Positions 1 through 10,843 of a DNA stretch of 64,000 nucleotides are shown here, in pieces. Positions within the stretch are counted from its first letter, which is position 1. Each line of letters begins with the position of its first letter. The DNA comes from Endotrypanum monterogeii (taxonomy: Eukaryota > Euglenozoa > Kinetoplastea > Trypanosomatida > Trypanosomatidae), in contig CM007319.1 of the NCBI GenBank assembly GCA_000333855.2, positions 568,365-632,364 of the forward strand. Direction: 5' to 3'. The translations under genes were made by a program, and so were the position numbers. The notes under the pieces were generated by a model, which was given only the letters and a program-made list of their open reading frames with translations, did no database searches and was not told the DNA's origin.

Positions 1-51
1 ATCTTGGGGGGCGGTCTCCTCTGTGTGTTGTTTGTTCTTTTATGTTTCTTG

Positions 52-105
<54 letters not shown>

Positions 106-588
106 TGGTGGTGGGGGGTCCTCGCTGTTCTTTTAAAGAGAAAAAGGGTGGCAAGTGCTCCTGCAACGCGATGGAGAAGCAGGGACAGTCGACCTGTTGG
201 TTGGCGCTCCCGCTTAAGAACGACGCAGCCCCCACCCCTCGTGTTTTCCTTGATTGGAGGGGAAACACCCACAGGTGCACGCCCTGCTCGTCTTTTTGCG
301 AAAAGAGGGAGGAAGGTTGATCACACTAATGAGAAGGGCAATGCGGATACCGGCGTTGGGTGGGTGTGCACAGAAAAAAAAAAGCAGACGAGGATGGCGA
401 AGTGTATAATGGTGAGATGAAGAGAGAGAAAGAAAGAATGCCACGATGAGGATGCAAGAAGGGCTGAGCGAGTCAAAGCAGTTGATAAGTTGACGGCATC
501 ACCTCGCACTACCCCACTACAGATACTGAGTTGTCTTGCAGAGCACCGAAATAGTATGAGGATTCGTCGGTGCATTCCCCGAGTGATC

Positions 589-623
<35 letters not shown>

Positions 624-1529
624 ATGTGTTTCAGATCTGGTTGGGTCGGGTTGGGAAAAGGGAGAAGGACACCACAAAGGATGCCCGACACTCACTTTGA
701 TGCGTTTGGGAAATACCCTTGGTTGAATATACTGTACTTGCCCATCGGCTCTTGTTAGCATTAAGAAAAGAAAAAAAAATGCAGAAGATGTTACGAAGAA
801 AAGAAAGCAATGAACACAATCTACAGGGAAGGGAGATCGCTAACAAATATCTCTCGGGAAACAGAGCGTCGAAAAAAAAAAGGGGAGACTCTTCTTTTCC
901 CTCACACTGTGAGCGAATATTTGTACCGAAATCCTTAGAAACGCCTTGTACATACAACACACACACACACACACACGGAGAGACACACACAGAGACACAG
1001 ACCCACATAAATATATATTTCCACGCGAGCGCGTGATCGAACGTGAAAATGATTAGTAATGATATCCGAAGAAAAAAGGAGACCCTCATGAGAACTGGAA
1101 AGCTTTCCCCCCCTTCTCCATTCACCACCACACACAGCTGAGGCGCGCACACCTGCCTTTTCGTCCACTATCCCTTTTCCCAGCTGTTGCCTCTACATCC
1201 GGTTAGGGAGAATGAAGTGGAGCTGCCCGTGTCACAGCAAGAAGAAAGGAGAGGAAGCGAAAAGTCAAAAGAAATGGGGAAGAAACAAAGTGCGTGATGC
1301 AAGGAGGGGATAATTCGACCCGGGAGATCGGAATAACCACACGACCCCGTTCTGCAGATGTGAGTCAAAGCATAAAAGTACGGGAAGGAAGGAAAGCGGG
1401 CCAGTGAGCTGAGCTGGTGGGGTGCGGGGGAGGGGCAGAGAAGGCAAACCAAGTCATGAGAAGAAAGAAAACAGAAGCACTCATTAGACCAGTAGTAGAG
1501 TGCTAGACAGACTCACTTCCCGCCTCGAA
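1..1529. other. Intergenic, 3' flank of the neurobeachin-like gene
   Basis: No credible gene. The stretch holds a long (GT)n tract at 54-104, a second at 590-622 and a (CA)n tract at 957-976. Reading frames through the (GT)n tracts give Cys-Val repeats and are artefacts. Positions near 1530 should be the 3' UTR of the minus-strand gene ending there. The left end probably contains the 5' flank of the next minus-strand gene outside the window. Confidence 0.7.
54..104. repeat. (GT)n microsatellite
   Basis: About 25 uninterrupted GT units, the longest dinucleotide tract of this type in the window. On the transcribed minus strand it reads (CA)n. Confidence 0.95.
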
Positions 1530-4500
1530 TCACCTACCACCTGCCGAGCCCTTGGCCAACTCCGATTCGAACTCACCTTGGAGCAACTGGAACTCGCGCC
1601 TGCTCCGTTCACTGAGCCCGGCGAGCGTCCCGGCGAATACCTTTGACGATATGGTGTGGCCTTTCATGTGATGTTGCTTTTGTTGCTGTAGCTTATCATC
1701 AAGCTTATCCATCCCTAGGCTTGCCATTGTTGTGCGAGCGTTTCGCTGAATGGCAGCCCACGTCTCCGGATGCGTTTGGCACCAGTCCAAAATTTGGATC
1801 GTGTAGGCACCCGGGCTCAAGTCACTGTCCTCTTCCCCCCAGAGCTTCCCCCCAGAGCTGAAGGCAGAGCCTTGAGCCCCACGCTCCGCCCCGTCGGCGC
1901 TAATATGTGTGTCGGTGAGCGGCTCACCCAGACAGCGGTCCGACAGCGTCGCCTGTGAAGGGAACGCGCGTGGAAGTAAAGGACTTTGCACGGCGGACAT
2001 CACGCCTGTCTTGCTGCTGAGTAGCTCAGCCAAGAAATGTGCGTCCTTACTGTCGCCCAACAGCGAGTGCAGCTCCCGCAGCCGAGTCGAGTCGGCGCCA
2101 ACCAGCTGCTGGATCAACATCACAAGGACCTCTACTTCATTCACGCTATTTTCTCTGATGCTGTCGGCGAGGTGGAGGAGTAGAACTGTTATCGAGAAGG
2201 CGTTGTTGACGTTCATGTCAATGAGATGATTCAGTGAGCGCCTGCGCAATCTGAGAAACCGCCGAGACTCGCGCAGAACGTAAAACGCAATAGTGTCTCG
2301 GATGGTCAGAAGGCTGCTGCTATTCTTCATTCGACGTCGCACCTGCATGCTGCTGGACACAGAGATATTCGTAATGGCGACAATAATAGACACACCGAGC
2401 GTTGAAGGAAACGGATACAAAGCGGTATGCACGTCCTTCAAAAGGGCATTCAAATTCCGGATGATGTTGCCCGCATTTTCGAGCAACTCACCATTCTTTT
2501 GAGCAGAGAAATGACGTGCCACCTCCTCGAGGACTATACGCACCAGACGCGGCGGATGTTCGCCGTCGCGGATCGACCGAATCTGCGCTCGCTCATTCAT
2601 GGAGATGTCCAGGATGACCATCTTCCGTATAATGGTGCGAGTGCGCTGTGTTACCTCAGCTACAAACTCACTGCGGTCGTGGTGCAGACGATGAACAGCC
2701 ACATCGTACGAATGAATCGCCCCGCTAGAAAGAGGGCAGGCTGCACTCGTCACATCAAGCGTGTCGGCAACCGTCCCAGGCACGGCGAAGGGTGCCGGCA
2801 TAAGTGCCCACGCAGCGCTACTCAGATCCGCTGGACGATCAAAGAAGATGCATACCGCAGCCCACAATCCACCAAGCCACGGTATGTCCATCACTTTCAC
2901 TGCATGCTTTGGCCACTCAATTACTTTCTCCAGGTAGTTGAGCACTTCAATGACCAAGCGCTCATCATCCATTTGCGCTAGCCCCGTGCTCATGCCTGGC
3001 ATACCGCTTTCGTGGCGCTGCAGGGGCGATGCGAGTGGCTCACTCACCGTTGTCAAGTGGTCTGTTGAGGAGCCGACAATGTTGCTGCTGTACGTCACAG
3101 CACTCGTCGCAGCAGCAGTAGCTGGGTTGACTACAGTCGATGTAGAGAGCAGTCGGCGCATTAACGAGCGAATGAGATAGTCTAGGGCACACAGAACCGT
3201 CTTCAGCGCCAGGGGAAGGTGCAGGTTGTGGTAACGTCTTCCCTTGTTCAGGAGTATGATCTCACCGAAGTCATCGCTGACTCTCCCGTAATCGTGCGTG
3301 TGTTCGAAGCTGTATCCGCGGCGCGTGCCAAGCTGGTTGACTATGATGGAGGGTGTGTGCCCCAAATAATCGGCTGTGCGCCGCTGCATCCGGCCCTGCG
3401 GCATCAATCCAACCTTTGTCATGCTTGCTGAAGGGCCGCCGCCATTGGAAAAAGACGACGAGTTGGGGTCGCGCTGCTTTTGCCGGTGCAGGATGTGAGC
3501 AGTGGCCATCAGTCGTGTGGTGATGCTGTCCGCCTCTGGTCTCTTCTCTCGGTGGCGCCGGAACTCGTCGAAGGCAACTCGGAAGAGCGCGTCGAATGTG
3601 CGAATGCCGAGAGGAACGTCGTTGTGCGGCGCCGTCAGTGCCAGTGAGAGGATGTCAAAGCCGTCATATTTTTTGAAGAATTTCCCGCAACCTTTCAGCG
3701 GCATCAAGAGAGAAAGCAGACCCAGCGCCAAAACACGTATCGCCTCACTGGAATGATTCTTTCCGTTGATGAGCAGCAACATCAGCACGATCCCACGGCC
3801 CTTGAAGCATTCTTGGATCATCTCACACGTTGTGATTTCCTCCTGCGCAATGTCAAACAGCATGCGCAACACCCACACTTTTGCCGTGTCTGCGGTGGGG
3901 CTGACAGAGCTTGGCGTGAAAAGAAACAAGAGCACGCGGCGCAGCTCCTCCTCACTCCGGCACAACTTCTCAATCAGCATTACAACCGACTTGATGCACT
4001 CTTTAGGGAGGTGAAGGGAAACATTGAGGATGCTCTGAAACCGCGCCGAGTTCTCCTGGAACATCTCCGTATTCTCCTTCACAAGAAGACAGTCACTGAG
4101 CTCGCGCAAGATAATGTTCGTTGCGTTTGCCTCCTGTGCCATCGTATTACTTACCGACGACGTCAGCGACGCCAAGGTCGACGCTGCAGCGCTCTCATCG
4201 CTGGAATCTATTCCGTCCCCGCTGGCACCGACCAAGCGACGCAGACCGCCGTTGGAGACGCTGCTCGCAACGCGGTTGGGGGTCCCGTTGCCACCAGCAC
4301 CCGACCGCAACACGCAGTGGAGAAGGATATCGAAAATGCACTGCGTGCAAGCATGGCGATGAAGCACTTTGCCTCCACCACGTGGAGTCACAGACTGCAA
4401 CAGGAGTGACGCAAACTCTGGAAATGTTGTCTTCCAGGAGAGCACCTCAGCGCGCAGTCGGTCCAAGTAGCTCTTGTGCATGAGCTGGGTCAGCTGCTCC

Positions 4501-7433
4501 GTCGTTGAAAGCTGCATACACGTGGACAGGAAACTAAGGCTGAGCTTCGCCACGTTCGTGTGCACTGCTGTGTTCTGAAGGGAGGCAGTGCGCCGTCCCT
4601 TGAGCACACCCAGCACCCATTCTGCTACCCTGCTCGGTACCAGAACGTCCTCAGTATCGGTTGGCACGTAGAGCTCGATACGAGACCACCGAAACTCTGC
4701 CGACCTCTTCGCAATCATGTCGTTTTGCTGCAGCGACGACGGCGCGGGCGGCGTCTGCGCTTCGGATCCGTTACCGGCGCCCTCACTTTCGAAAAATGGC
4801 TCCAGAAACGAGGCGCAGTCTCTTGAGGGGTCATAAAAGACGGGCCCGGCTGCGTGCAGCTTTGCGATCTCTTTCTCTGAGAGCGTGGCGGAGATATTCA
4901 TGCCAGACACCAGCCCCAAGAGCCCTGGTAGTTGCGCGGCCCCGCCCATGGTGAACATCACGGAATGTTTTTCCTTCGGATACGGGATGTCGTGAACTCC
5001 CTCGAGGCGCTGACCATTCACATAAACGTTCAAGGCAACGCCGTGATTCACAACCACGTGCGTCCAAGCAGATGCGACGAAGAGGCCACTGTTCAATATT
5101 CGCTCAGCCGGCTCTTCGCCTGCCTTGTTCACCCGAACCGCCATCGCGCACTGCCGTCCATCGGCGACGACCAGCAAGCTTACCCGTGTATCGTTCTGGT
5201 CCATGAAAGAATAGAGACAGCTGCCACCGGTGCACACACTGGTGGGGTAGATCCACGCCGTAAAGCTGTAGCCGCTTCCTCGAGGAAACATCTGCTTCAG
5301 TCGCCAGCTCACGTAGCCATCCCCAGGGAAAAAGAGAAGTGGGTGCGGAATAAAAGCGCGACCGAGACCGTAGAGAAGGCTCTCGATAACATCAACATCG
5401 GTTTGCGACGACGGTATCGAGCACATGTCCTTGATCCCCTGCATCAGTAGCTCCATGCTTCCCTTCGAGAACACAGTGGAGGTGAGGGTGTTGAGGAGAC
5501 AAAAGGTGAGCTGAGTCGTGTTTACGTTCAGAGTGTTGGCCGGGGTGAGGGTGAGTGTCTGTGTCGATGCCGTCTTCGGGTCGGTGCTGCTGCCTTCGCC
5601 GTGACGGCAGTGCAGCGTGACCTTCTGGGAAGTGGGGAAGACACTGGGCTGGTTGCAGTTGATGAGAGCTGTGATGGTGTACAGAAACTGATGCTTCGTC
5701 AGGATAACGGCGTTGCGTGGGTTCGAGACACACAGCAATGTCAACGTGGAAATCGTGCTGCGATATAGAGCCTCCGCCGAGGCGTGGCGCGTGTCCAGCA
5801 ACAACAGCACCGCTTTGAGGATTTCGACTCCCTCCAGGGTGACCATGCACGGGAAAAGGGCGGAGGCTAGGTGCCACGCGGCCGAGGAACTGCTTGAGAG
5901 GTAGGTCTCCCAGTCTGCAGGGATCGGCTTGAAGTGAAGCCGACCAGCGCTGCAAAGGCTCAGCCCCGAGCCCACTTGAGCAGCGGTGACTGTGCCGGAA
6001 ATGGATGCAGCTGCCCGTGTAGCTTGGCGATCTCTGAGAGTCTCGGGAAGGGATGCAAGTTGACCACTCTCGTGCCCACTCCTGTCGCCGTCACTGTTGT
6101 TGCCGGCTCCGGAAATAGATGCCATCACCATAGCCCGATGGGCTGTGAAGCTGTCGGTCGTGCAAAGCTCCATGAGACCTTCGAGCAGCTCTGCTCGCCA
6201 GTACTCCAGCGGTTCCAGCATCGCGGATACTGGTGAGCGAGGTGAAAGCAAGAACAGGTACGTGTGCATTTGTGAAATTTGCGAGGCAACCCTGACCCAG
6301 ACCTCTACGTACTCATAGCCACAGCGGTACACGATGTACTCCTTGAGCGCGGAACGCCCACGATAGATTCCAGCTACAACTGCCAGGAAGACAACACAGA
6401 CTGTGGTATCGAGGTTGGCGCTGCAGACAGGCACATGCGAGGAGATGTTCACCGGCGATGCCGCCGCACTATCGTTGCAACTGCCCTCAGCGACGGCTGT
6501 TATTACCGGGGCGGAGTCCTTCTTTTCATTACAGTAACCATCTGTTGAGTTTGATGATGGCGTTGCGGTAGCAATGTCTTTGCGTGATACGGGTGTTCCC
6601 AATGGCCGCTCCGACTCAAGGCTCTCGTCAGCTTCGCATGAAGCTGTCCGGGATGAGCTGGCGGTTCGGGGCGCGGCAGCTGATTTGTGAATAGTGAGTG
6701 CATACACGGTGTCGAACAAGCTGTCGATGAGGGACGGGAGGTGCACTGCTGTTTCTCGATGCACATCTACTTTGACCCGGTTGTAGAAGCGCAGCTGCAG
6801 TTTATGAAGCACCTCCACCACGAGGGATGCAAGAAGAATTTGGAGGACGCGGCCGTTGTAGTCCCGCAGGGGACTGCGCAAAAATTTAGTGGAGACGAAA
6901 ATGAAGTCGTCTAGCAGCTGCTGCGCTGACGAGGAAACCTCAACGATCGCGCTAGCGCAGCAGTCCCGCAGCTTCTGCGTGAGCGTGACGTTGCAGTAGA
7001 CCTGGACAAGGGCAATCACTAGCTTCTTTTCTGTATACAGCCTTATCGCCTCCTCTGCGTTGCAGGAATAGAGGAAAGCCTGAGCCACCTCGAGATTCGC
7101 TATGAGGGACGATTCGCTCAGAGGCCTCAGCGCCTCGTCTGGAATGTTGCTGGAGGGTTCACTAGTCGCACCCGCCGTCAACGTGTCAGTGGTCGTGGCA
7201 GCACTCAGCGTCGACTGCAGTTCCAGCTCCCGCGCGAGGTCATCTACCCACTCCTCCAAAGTCACGGTGTTCACCACCGTGTTTGCTTTGCAGGATGTGA
7301 AGATGAGCTGCGATTTAGACGAAAGGGTGTCACGGACAGACCACGGCTCAGAGCCACCGATGATGCGGCGTACAGCGCCGACCGCCTGGTGAGCCAGGTC
7401 GAGGAAGTTATCTTTGAATATCATGCGCCGCAT
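1530..7433 (-). CDS. Giant neurobeachin-like protein lacking BEACH
   Basis: This 1967-residue protein starts at the ATG at 7433. A candidate trans-splice AG lies about 90 nt upstream at 7524-7525. Most of it looks like a helical solenoid. Residues about 695-855 form a concanavalin A/LamG-like sandwich, with 'YSFTAWIYP' and 'WTHVVVNHG', as found in the N-terminal half of neurobeachin, LRBA and WDFY3. Residues about 1210-1265, with 'LMLLLINGKNHSSEAIRVLA', resemble the neurobeachin DUF4704 helical repeat. Low-complexity Ser/Ala/Thr insertions occur near residues 250-320 and 1060-1110. No PH-BEACH or WD40 region follows before the stop at 1530, although those define the family. By homology the role would be vesicle trafficking scaffold; that is inference. 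It is the last gene of the minus unit in this window. Confidence 0.75.
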   Translation of the reverse strand: MRRMIFKDNFLDLAHQAVGAVRRIIGGSEPWSVRDTLSSKSQLIFTSCKANTVVNTVTLEEWVDDLARELELQSTLSAATTTDTLTAGATSEPSSNIPDEALRPLSESSLIANLEVAQAFLYSCNAEEAIRLYTEKKLVIALVQVYCNVTLTQKLRDCCASAIVEVSSSAQQLLDDFIFVSTKFLRSPLRDYNGRVLQILLASLVVEVLHKLQLRFYNRVKVDVHRETAVHLPSLIDSLFDTVYALTIHKSAAAPRTASSSRTASCEADESLESERPLGTPVSRKDIATATPSSNSTDGYCNEKKDSAPVITAVAEGSCNDSAAASPVNISSHVPVCSANLDTTVCVVFLAVVAGIYRGRSALKEYIVYRCGYEYVEVWVRVASQISQMHTYLFLLSPRSPVSAMLEPLEYWRAELLEGLMELCTTDSFTAHRAMVMASISGAGNNSDGDRSGHESGQLASLPETLRDRQATRAAASISGTVTAAQVGSGLSLCSAGRLHFKPIPADWETYLSSSSSAAWHLASALFPCMVTLEGVEILKAVLLLLDTRHASAEALYRSTISTLTLLCVSNPRNAVILTKHQFLYTITALINCNQPSVFPTSQKVTLHCRHGEGSSTDPKTASTQTLTLTPANTLNVNTTQLTFCLLNTLTSTVFSKGSMELLMQGIKDMCSIPSSQTDVDVIESLLYGLGRAFIPHPLLFFPGDGYVSWRLKQMFPRGSGYSFTAWIYPTSVCTGGSCLYSFMDQNDTRVSLLVVADGRQCAMAVRVNKAGEEPAERILNSGLFVASAWTHVVVNHGVALNVYVNGQRLEGVHDIPYPKEKHSVMFTMGGAAQLPGLLGLVSGMNISATLSEKEIAKLHAAGPVFYDPSRDCASFLEPFFESEGAGNGSEAQTPPAPSSLQQNDMIAKRSAEFRWSRIELYVPTDTEDVLVPSRVAEWVLGVLKGRRTASLQNTAVHTNVAKLSLSFLSTCMQLSTTEQLTQLMHKSYLDRLRAEVLSWKTTFPEFASLLLQSVTPRGGGKVLHRHACTQCIFDILLHCVLRSGAGGNGTPNRVASSVSNGGLRRLVGASGDGIDSSDESAAASTLASLTSSVSNTMAQEANATNIILRELSDCLLVKENTEMFQENSARFQSILNVSLHLPKECIKSVVMLIEKLCRSEEELRRVLLFLFTPSSVSPTADTAKVWVLRMLFDIAQEEITTCEMIQECFKGRGIVLMLLLINGKNHSSEAIRVLALGLLSLLMPLKGCGKFFKKYDGFDILSLALTAPHNDVPLGIRTFDALFRVAFDEFRRHREKRPEADSITTRLMATAHILHRQKQRDPNSSSFSNGGGPSASMTKVGLMPQGRMQRRTADYLGHTPSIIVNQLGTRRGYSFEHTHDYGRVSDDFGEIILLNKGRRYHNLHLPLALKTVLCALDYLIRSLMRRLLSTSTVVNPATAAATSAVTYSSNIVGSSTDHLTTVSEPLASPLQRHESGMPGMSTGLAQMDDERLVIEVLNYLEKVIEWPKHAVKVMDIPWLGGLWAAVCIFFDRPADLSSAAWALMPAPFAVPGTVADTLDVTSAACPLSSGAIHSYDVAVHRLHHDRSEFVAEVTQRTRTIIRKMVILDISMNERAQIRSIRDGEHPPRLVRIVLEEVARHFSAQKNGELLENAGNIIRNLNALLKDVHTALYPFPSTLGVSIIVAITNISVSSSMQVRRRMKNSSSLLTIRDTIAFYVLRESRRFLRLRRRSLNHLIDMNVNNAFSITVLLLHLADSIRENSVNEVEVLVMLIQQLVGADSTRLRELHSLLGDSKDAHFLAELLSSKTGVMSAVQSPLLPRAFPSQATLSDRCLGEPLTDTHISADGAERGAQGSAFSSGGKLWGEEDSDLSPGAYTIQILDWCQTHPETWAAIQRNARTTMASLGMDKLDDKLQQQKQHHMKGHTISSKVFAGTLAGLSERSRREFQLLQGEFESELAKGSAGGR

Positions 7434-8336
7434 TCCATCCGTAGATCACTTTTTTTTTTTCTTCAGTACTCCTTTTTTTTTTTTGATATACTTGAGTATA
7501 TGTATGTATCTTTGTGTGTACCACTGCGCACAAAATAAGAGCATAGGAAGGCGAAGGTACTCGGATTCAGAGTTGCGTCACCAACATAGAGGAAGGAGGA
7601 GGAGGTGGTGGGAAACGAGAGATACTTGGGTTATAGAACGAAAAGATGGATAATAGAAATCAATCAGCAGCAGCGGGAGAGCATAATCATACAAAGCAAA
7701 CGGAGGTCACAGAGTGTGAATATCCGCGTGAAGAGCAGAGATAAGGAATGGGGGGAAGAGGGCTTCGAAGTTGAGGAAAAAAGAAAAAAAACGTGCGTTT
7801 TCTTTTTACGTTGTTGTTCACGACTTCTGCTGCCTATGATCAGGGACGTGTGCCTGTTTGCGTGTTGATGTATCCTCCTGCACCCGAATATACATTTCTC
7901 TCCTTTTGCACATGAGCTCTCCCCCCTTTTTTTTTCTCAGCTTAATGAGCTACGAATTTCACTTTTCTTGGTCTTCTCAAAGAAAATGAATTAGGTTACG
8001 TAGATCGAGGCTACTGGGCAATTTGTGTGTTCTTTCGTCTGTCTGTGTGTGTGCGTGCGTGTAAGTGTATTAGCTTGGGCAAAGTAAGACCCGAAAACAA
8101 TGCTCAAGTGTGGTGCTCACAAAATCAAAAAGGCCAAGATGTAGTATCCCTTGACGAACATGATTCCAGTCTATTTCCATAACGACTACCTGTCGGTGAT
8201 ATCGCGGCGACGAGGTGTGCGACGAAACGCGATACCCCATTTCGATTATGGGAAAGAGTACTTCTGGTGCATCCCTCTTCTCCTAGAGATCACCTCTGTT
8301 TGCCCCTCCTCTCTCGTTGTCTTGGGAATAAGCAAA

Positions 8337-8373
<37 letters not shown>

Positions 8374-8466
8374 ATGTGCACATGCACGGAGCAACAAAAA
8401 TAATCTATGCAAGCAAGAAGGAAAGCGTGAGTACAAGTAGAACAAATGAGAGGGGCAGAGGGTGCG
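7434..8466. other. Intergenic with (TA)n and T/A-rich tracts
   Basis: No gene seen. On the minus strand it contains the 3' UTR of the gene ending at 8467 and the 5' leader of the neurobeachin-like gene. A pyrimidine-rich stretch on the minus strand (about 7580-7620) leads to a candidate acceptor AG at 7524-7525. A (TA)n tract lies at 8340-8369. Confidence 0.6.
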
Positions 8467-9855
8467 CTAGAGCATGATGCAGCACTTTATTACTTTCTCT
8501 TTCGTGGCTGTCGTCCGCCTCAGGACTGATGATTGGCCGGAACCTGTCGACATAGTTTGATCCGATGCGATAGGATCAAGTTTAAGGTACACATCTGGCG
8601 CCAATCGAGGTTTCCGTGAGCCCACCTCGCAGCGTGCGCCAACGTGAGTCTCCGCGCTTTGACCATGGTAAAAATGTCTTTTGCTATCCTCCTCTGCGCC
8701 CACGTGGAGCGGAGCCGCCACAGCTGCAGTTGCAGAGGCAGCAGACCGGCGAGGGTCATCCGGTATCTGTGATGCGGAGCTTGCAGAGTTTGAGGAAAGC
8801 ACCTGGCGCTGCACCGTTGCTGTCGGTTGGTGTATCAGCGGCTGTGCATCCAAGTCCACTATGATGGTTGTCTGTGTGCACCCAAGCGTGTCTTCCTGCT
8901 TCAGTAGGCCTCCGTGACGCTCTGAAAGCTCCGTACTGATCAGGCCCATCTCCCTGTGCGTTGAATAGAGATCGTGCCTAATGTCAGCGGCGGAACTGGA
9001 GTCGTAGCTCTCGCTCTGCGTGCCCTCACGCTTTGGCGCCCCTTCAGGAGACAATAAACCATCTCCTCTTTTAACGGCGCCTGCACCCTTCTTCGCTTGC
9101 CGTTTTCGATCCTCTGGCTGCGCGGATGTCTGTCTGGCACGTGATGGGAGGGTGGCGTGGCCGCACTTCTGCTGCTGCTGTTGCAAAGTAGATGCGAGGG
9201 AGTTGGGGCGCGAGGTAGCCGTAGCAGTGGGTTTGCCGGTTGAGCCGAAGGTCTGGGAGTGTTTTTTGGACAATCCGGTGCTGGACACCGGTAGCTCCTT
9301 CCCCTGCCGCTGCTGCAACGAATTCTTTGACTGCACGCGCGATCGAGCCGCTGAGTGCTGCTGCCTTTCACATGCTTCGATAAGAACAAGTGCCACGTTG
9401 CTCAAAAGGATATGACCTCTGCTCATTGGATCCAGCAGCTCCATAATGGCGTTGATCTCGCCCTCAGTTATGTTGACGGATCCGTTTGTTAGGATAAGGA
9501 AGAGATCGCGACTGCTAACAAACCCACACCCGCTCGGGCTCATGCCCTCTACTAGCTTGTAGATGAATGACCTCCCGGGGTCGTTTGTGTGCGCAACATC
9601 CTCACAGAATTGCAGAAAAGCTGCGAAGGTCACTACACCAGCCGCAGCCTCCTCCACTGTTGTGGTGAACCGATGGATCGCTGAAGAGGTAGGGTAGTAG
9701 CCTGCTTCTCGTGCAGCCACGGGTAGGAAGTGGACGGGGATGTACCGCTCAGATATCCCACCAGCGACAGCAGCGGTATCAGCTAATGCGTCGGGATTAT
9801 CCACCGCAAACAGATGGAACACCGAAGACACCTTTTCCAGGTTCACCGGAGCCAT
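8467..9855 (-). CDS. EF-hand-like protein with C-terminal CaaX prenylation box
   Basis: This 462-residue protein starts at the ATG at 9855. The first ~165 residues look like a calmodulin-type helical region with two degenerate EF-hand units: 'MSPSGCGFVSSRDLF' and 'LDPMSRGHILLSNVAL'. The loops lack most acidic Ca2+ ligands, so calcium binding is doubtful. The middle (about 170-430) is Ser/Gln/Thr/Ala-rich, charged and probably disordered. The protein ends 'KCCIML', read directly from the codons next to the TAG at 8467-8469. This is a CaaX box, and a Leu at X favours geranylgeranylation. I infer membrane attachment, perhaps at a flagellar or vesicle membrane. No specific orthologue recognised. 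Confidence 0.8.
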   Translation of the reverse strand: MAPVNLEKVSSVFHLFAVDNPDALADTAAVAGGISERYIPVHFLPVAAREAGYYPTSSAIHRFTTTVEEAAAGVVTFAAFLQFCEDVAHTNDPGRSFIYKLVEGMSPSGCGFVSSRDLFLILTNGSVNITEGEINAIMELLDPMSRGHILLSNVALVLIEACERQQHSAARSRVQSKNSLQQRQGKELPVSSTGLSKKHSQTFGSTGKPTATATSRPNSLASTLQQQQQKCGHATLPSRARQTSAQPEDRKRQAKKGAGAVKRGDGLLSPEGAPKREGTQSESYDSSSAADIRHDLYSTHREMGLISTELSERHGGLLKQEDTLGCTQTTIIVDLDAQPLIHQPTATVQRQVLSSNSASSASQIPDDPRRSAASATAAVAAPLHVGAEEDSKRHFYHGQSAETHVGARCEVGSRKPRLAPDVYLKLDPIASDQTMSTGSGQSSVLRRTTATKEKVIKCCIML

Positions 9856-10843
9856 TATTGTAGAAAATGGCGATAACGCGTAATGGGGCTTGAGCCTGTG
9901 GCCTGTACAATCCTAGATGAGTGTTATCTCTTGCTGCTGCTGTAGGGCCTTGGATATCATACAAACACCCCCCCACACCACACACAACAAAAAAAAAAAA
10001 AAGTGACAGATGTGTACAGCCAAAAGGCAAAAGAGAGACGAGGAGGAGAACGAGTTAAAAGGATAAGAAGACAAAACATAATCGCTGGCCGTATTGATGT
10101 ACCAAACAATAAAAAAAAACGAATGACATGGGGCGTCAACTCCTTCACATGTTCGTGTCTTCTCGACTTCCCGAGAGATACCTTCAGGGAGGAGGCATGT
10201 TGATCGAACAGGAATTTTTAAAAAGGATGTATTCTTCCCCTTTCGCGCATTCTCACTCCTGCGCTCACCTGCACGTGGGTGCATTTCACGAGCTCCCATG
10301 CACCATGACTGCACAGCACGTGTATTGCAGAAAAGTGCAAAGGAAGTGATTGGGTGGCGGACGAGATACCACGATCTCCCTGGCGTGCATTCACACATCC
10401 TCCGTTGAATCATTTCATATCATACCCCCGCGAGTGGGAGAAAAGAAGACGCTCAGAAACAGGTGCATTGAGAAACCGGGAAAGCAGTAGCTGATACCCC
10501 CACCACCACACCCCACACACACACTTTGGTGAATGATGTACAGAGAAGTGAGACACGTTGTTGTGGAGAAAAGACCTCTGCGCAGTGCACCCTCCCGACT
10601 GTTGAACCCAAACTACAGGCAATCAGCCGTTAAAGGCGGAGAAAAATACGCGTACCGTGGCAACGAACCACTAAAAAATAGACGATACGTATGTATGTAT
10701 TCTAGAGAAATACGAATACAAACTGCTGAAAAGACAAGAGGGAGAAGGACGGCTAGTGCGCTGCGAGGGGAGGGAAGGCATTGCCTATCCCCCACACACA
10801 CACAAACACGCAATGATCTGAAGGTCTTCCTTCCTTTATACCT
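9856..10843. other. Intergenic, no gene seen
   Basis: This spacer lies between the EF-hand-like gene and the broken gene to its right. It has A-runs near 9990 and 10109 and C/A-rich stretches near 10495-10525 and 10790-10810. On the minus strand the A-runs become T-tracts that could serve as splice-acceptor pyrimidine tracts for the EF-hand-like gene. Confidence 0.5.

Noticed and set aside
4..726. Frames encoding Cys-Val and His-Thr repeats
   Set aside because: Translations of (GT)n and (CA)n microsatellites.
1560..1580. tRNA T-loop-like string 'GATTCGAAC'
   Set aside because: It lies within the coding end of the neurobeachin-like gene and no cloverleaf can be built around it.
3753..4409. 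218-codon plus-strand open frame, and other plus-strand frames over 1643-7392
   Set aside because: Shadows of the long neurobeachin-like gene on the other strand.
5392..5955. 187-codon minus-strand frame overlapping the neurobeachin-like gene
   Set aside because: Same-strand frame shadow, Pro/His-rich, with no motif.
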